Origin: Candidatus Galloscillospira excrementavium
GTDB taxonomy: Bacteria; Bacillota; Clostridia; Oscillospirales; Oscillospiraceae
Length of the DNA: 16,077 bases
Assembly (NCBI GenBank): GCA_018711785.1
Contig: DVHW01000001.1
Location: forward strand, 1-16,077
Direction of reading: 5' to 3'
The position numbers and the translations under genes were made by a program. Position 1 is the first letter of the stretch; each line of letters opens with the position of its first letter. The notes beneath the pieces are model-generated. The model made no database searches. It saw nothing but the letters and a program-made list of their open reading frames with translations, and was not told where the DNA came from. Positions 14,291 to 16,077 of this stretch are shown here, piece by piece.

Positions 14291-16077
14291 GCTCGGTCAC
14301 CCTGGCGGCGCACGCCGGCTTCTGCTACGGCGTGCGCCGCGCGGTGGAGATGGCGGAGCAGGCGGCGGCGGGGGAGCGGCCCTGCGTGATGCTGGGCCAC
14401 CTCATCCACAACGACCATGTCATCGCCCGGCTGGAGGGGCTGGGGCTTGCCGCGGTGGAGCGGCCGGAGGAGGTCCCAGCGGGGAGTGCCGTCCTCATCC
14501 GCTCCCACGGGGAGTCCCGCGCGGTCCACGAGGCGCTCCGCCAGCGTGGCGCGGAGATCCTGGACGCCACCTGTCCCAATGTCTCCCGCATCCACCGGAT
14601 CGTCCAGGAGGCGGAGAGGGAAGGCCGCCAGTGTGTCATCATCGGCACACCGGAGCACCCGGAGGTGACGGCCATCGCCGGCTGGTGCGCCCGTCCGCTG
14701 GTCTTTTCCGGGCCGGAACAGCTGGAACAATGGCTCTCTTTCGACCCAAAGCGGCGGGAGATCCCCCTGACTATGGTGGTCCAAACCACCTCTACCAGAG
14801 CGGTTTGGGAATCTTGCGTAGAAAAAGCAAAAAAACAGTGTACAAATTTAAAAATTTTTGATACAATATGTAGTGCTACGTGCAAACGGCAAAAAGCGGC
14901 CCAGGCTCTGGCGGCGCAGAGCGACGTGATGATCGTCATCGGGGACCGCAAGAGTTCCAATACGCGAAAGCTCTATGAACTCTGCCGTGCGCTCTGCCCC
15001 CAGGTCCTCTGGATCGAGCGGGCGGAGGAGCTGGAACCTTCCACCCTGAACCGGAAGGCTTCGATCGGAATCACCGCGGGTGCGTCCACGCCCGGGTGGA
15101 TTATAAAGGAGGTCTATGACAAAATGAGCGAAAACATGGAGATTGAGATCGAGGAATCCTTCGCTGAAATGCTGGAGAAATCGATCAAGACTTTGAATAC
15201 AGGGGAGAAGGTCACTGGTGTAGTCACTGGCATCACGCCGACTGAGATCTATGTGGATCTGGGCACCAAGCACGCCGGGTACATACCCGTATCCGAGCTG
15301 ACCGACGACCCCACCGTCAAGGTGGAGGACCTGGTCAAAGTGGGCGATGAGATCGAGACCTATGTCATGCGCGTCAACGATCAGGAGGGTGTGGTCACCC
15401 TCTCCAAGAAGCGCCTGGACAGCGTGAAGAGCTGGGACGACATCGAGCAGGCCCGGGAGGAGCACACCGTCGTCGAGGGTGTGGTCACCGAGGAGAACAA
15501 GGGCGGCGTCGTGGTCAACATCAAGGGCGTGCGCGTCTTTGTGCCCGCCTCCCAGACCGGGCTGCCCCGGGATACGCCCATGAGCCAGCTGCTCAAGCAA
15601 AAGGTGCGCCTGCGCATCACAGAGGTCAACCGTGCCCGCCGCCGCGTGGTGGGCTCCATCCGCGAGGTCGAGCGGGCCGAGCGGGCCGAGAAGGCCGCCA
15701 AGGTGTGGGCGGAGATCGAGGACGGCAAGCGCTACACCGGCGTGGTGAAGTCCCTGACCTCTTACGGCGCCTTTGTGGACATCGGCGGCGTGGACGGCAT
15801 GGTCCACATCTCCGAGCTCTCCTGGAGCCGCATCAAGCACCCCTCCGAAGTGGTCAGCGTGGGCGACACCGTGGAGGTGTACGTCATCTCCGCCGACAAG
15901 GAGAAGAAGAAGATCTCCCTGGGCATGAAGGACCACAGCCAGGACCCCTGGACGGTCTTTACCAGCAAGTACAGCGTGGGTGATGTGGCCAATGTCCGCA
16001 TCGTCAAGCTGATGACCTTCGGCGCCTTTGCCGAGATCGTTCCCGGCGTGGACGGCCTGATTCACATCTCCCAGATC
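14287..16077 (+). CDS. ispH: Bifunctional IspH (HMBPP reductase) / ribosomal protein S1 fusion, 3' truncated by window end
   Basis: One open frame of 597 codons reaches the window end. Residues 1-279 are IspH, the 4Fe-4S enzyme that makes IPP and DMAPP in the last step of the MEP pathway. The cluster cysteines are Cys13 (GFCYGV), Cys96 (DATCP) and Cys195 (TICSATC). His41, His74, His124, Glu126 and Thr167 are in place, as is SSNTRKL (223-229). IspH ends with STPGWIIKEV. From residue 280 comes a S1 protein: repeats at about 306-378, 390-460, 478-548 and a fourth starting near 560. Such fusions are known in Clostridia. The ATG at 14287 overlaps the plsC stop (ATGA), with GGGGAGGA at 14272-14279. 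At 15105-15126 a strong ribosome binding site and in-frame ATG mark the S1 border. Confidence 0.95.
   Translation, partial: MSSVTLAAHAGFCYGVRRAVEMAEQAAAGERPCVMLGHLIHNDHVIARLEGLGLAAVERPEEVPAGSAVLIRSHGESRAVHEALRQRGAEILDATCPNVSRIHRIVQEAEREGRQCVIIGTPEHPEVTAIAGWCARPLVFSGPEQLEQWLSFDPKRREIPLTMVVQTTSTRAVWESCVEKAKKQCTNLKIFDTICSATCKRQKAAQALAAQSDVMIVIGDRKSSNTRKLYELCRALCPQVLWIERAEELEPSTLNRKASIGITAGASTPGWIIKEVYDKMSENMEIEIEESFAEMLEKSIKTLNTGEKVTGVVTGITPTEIYVDLGTKHAGYIPVSELTDDPTVKVEDLVKVGDEIETYVMRVNDQEGVVTLSKKRLDSVKSWDDIEQAREEHTVVEGVVTEENKGGVVVNIKGVRVFVPASQTGLPRDTPMSQLLKQKVRLRITEVNRARRRVVGSIREVERAERAEKAAKVWAEIEDGKRYTGVVKSLTSYGAFVDIGGVDGMVHISELSWSRIKHPSEVVSVGDTVEVYVISADKEKKKISLGMKDHSQDPWTVFTSKYSVGDVANVRIVKLMTFGAFAEIVPGVDGLIHISQI
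14839..14867 (+). promoter_or_regulatory. Possible internal promoter within ispH, upstream of the S1 part
   Basis: TGTACA (14839-14844) and TACAAT (14862-14867) are 17 nt apart. TGA directly precedes the -10, giving an extended -10 element. They lie in an AT-rich patch (about 14798-14890) that is out of keeping with the GC-rich gene. Transcription from about 14874 would give mRNA for the S1 part only. This is inferred from sequence alone. Confidence 0.4.
15105..15126 (+). promoter_or_regulatory. Internal Shine-Dalgarno and ATG at the ispH/S1 border
   Basis: AAAGGAGGTC at 15105-15114 is a near-complete match to the 16S rRNA 3' end, followed by an in-frame ATG at 15124. Starting there would give free S1 beginning MSENMEIEIEESFAEML, which resembles the N-terminus of stand-alone S1 in related bacteria. 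The codons of the conserved IspH end IIKEV overlap this site, so part of the match could be chance. Confidence 0.55.

Noticed and set aside
1..16077. CRISPR array, tRNA/rRNA genes, prophage, toxin-antitoxin or defence system
   Set aside because: No regularly spaced repeats, no tRNA-like cloverleaf or rRNA sequence, and no phage, toxin or defence protein motifs were seen. The window is mostly conserved housekeeping genes.

Overview
The window is about 16 kb of GC-rich (roughly 60-65 %) chromosome from a low-GC-lineage Gram-positive bacterium with unusually high GC. All 15 protein-coding genes read on the + strand. The order clpX-lon-ysxC, the block site-2 protease-scpA-scpB-DUF2953-ytfJ-D,D-carboxypeptidase-rluB, the end cmk-plsC-ispH, and the in-frame fusion of ispH to rpsA all point to Clostridia, most likely an Oscillospiraceae/Ruminococcaceae gut anaerobe of the Flavonifractor/Oscillibacter type. 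The ytfJ (GerW) gene suggests an endospore-forming ancestry. The taxonomic assignment is inference from gene order, composition and the fusion, not from a database search.

Layout. (1) Positions 1-3724: proteostasis and ribosome assembly. This holds the C-terminal part of clpX, an intrinsic terminator, lon, and the ribosome-assembly GTPase ysxC. (2) 3725-4137: a 59-residue two-helix membrane peptide, a strong terminator, and a sigma-A promoter whose -35 lies in the terminator's T tract. (3) 4138-8591: a likely operon of an M50 site-2 protease, condensin partners ScpA and ScpB, a DUF2953 membrane protein, the sporulation protein YtfJ/GerW and a secreted D-alanyl-D-alanine carboxypeptidase. (4) 8592-9053: about 460 bp without a credible gene, packed with hairpins and bounded by two copies of the same hairpin. 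This is the least explained stretch of the window. (5) 9054-9764: the pseudouridine synthase rluB. (6) 9765-16077: a consensus-like promoter followed by a RpiR-type regulator and then five closely packed genes: a HI0933-type flavoprotein, a nucleoside hydrolase, cmk, plsC and the ispH-rpsA fusion, which runs off the end of the window. Most of these genes overlap their neighbours by 4-11 nt.

How the parts work together. Most genes are housekeeping: protein quality control, ribosome assembly and rRNA modification, chromosome condensation, envelope and phospholipid synthesis, CMP phosphorylation, isoprenoid precursor synthesis and translation initiation. I did not find a phage, a CRISPR array, a toxin-antitoxin pair or a defence island. 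The points most worth a second look are the hairpin-rich element at 8598-9023, which sits where the B. subtilis locus carries spmA-spmB; the terminator that runs straight into the lon ribosome binding site; the internal ribosome binding site and AT-rich promoter-like patch inside ispH that could yield free S1; and the RpiR regulator at the head of a tightly coupled housekeeping operon.
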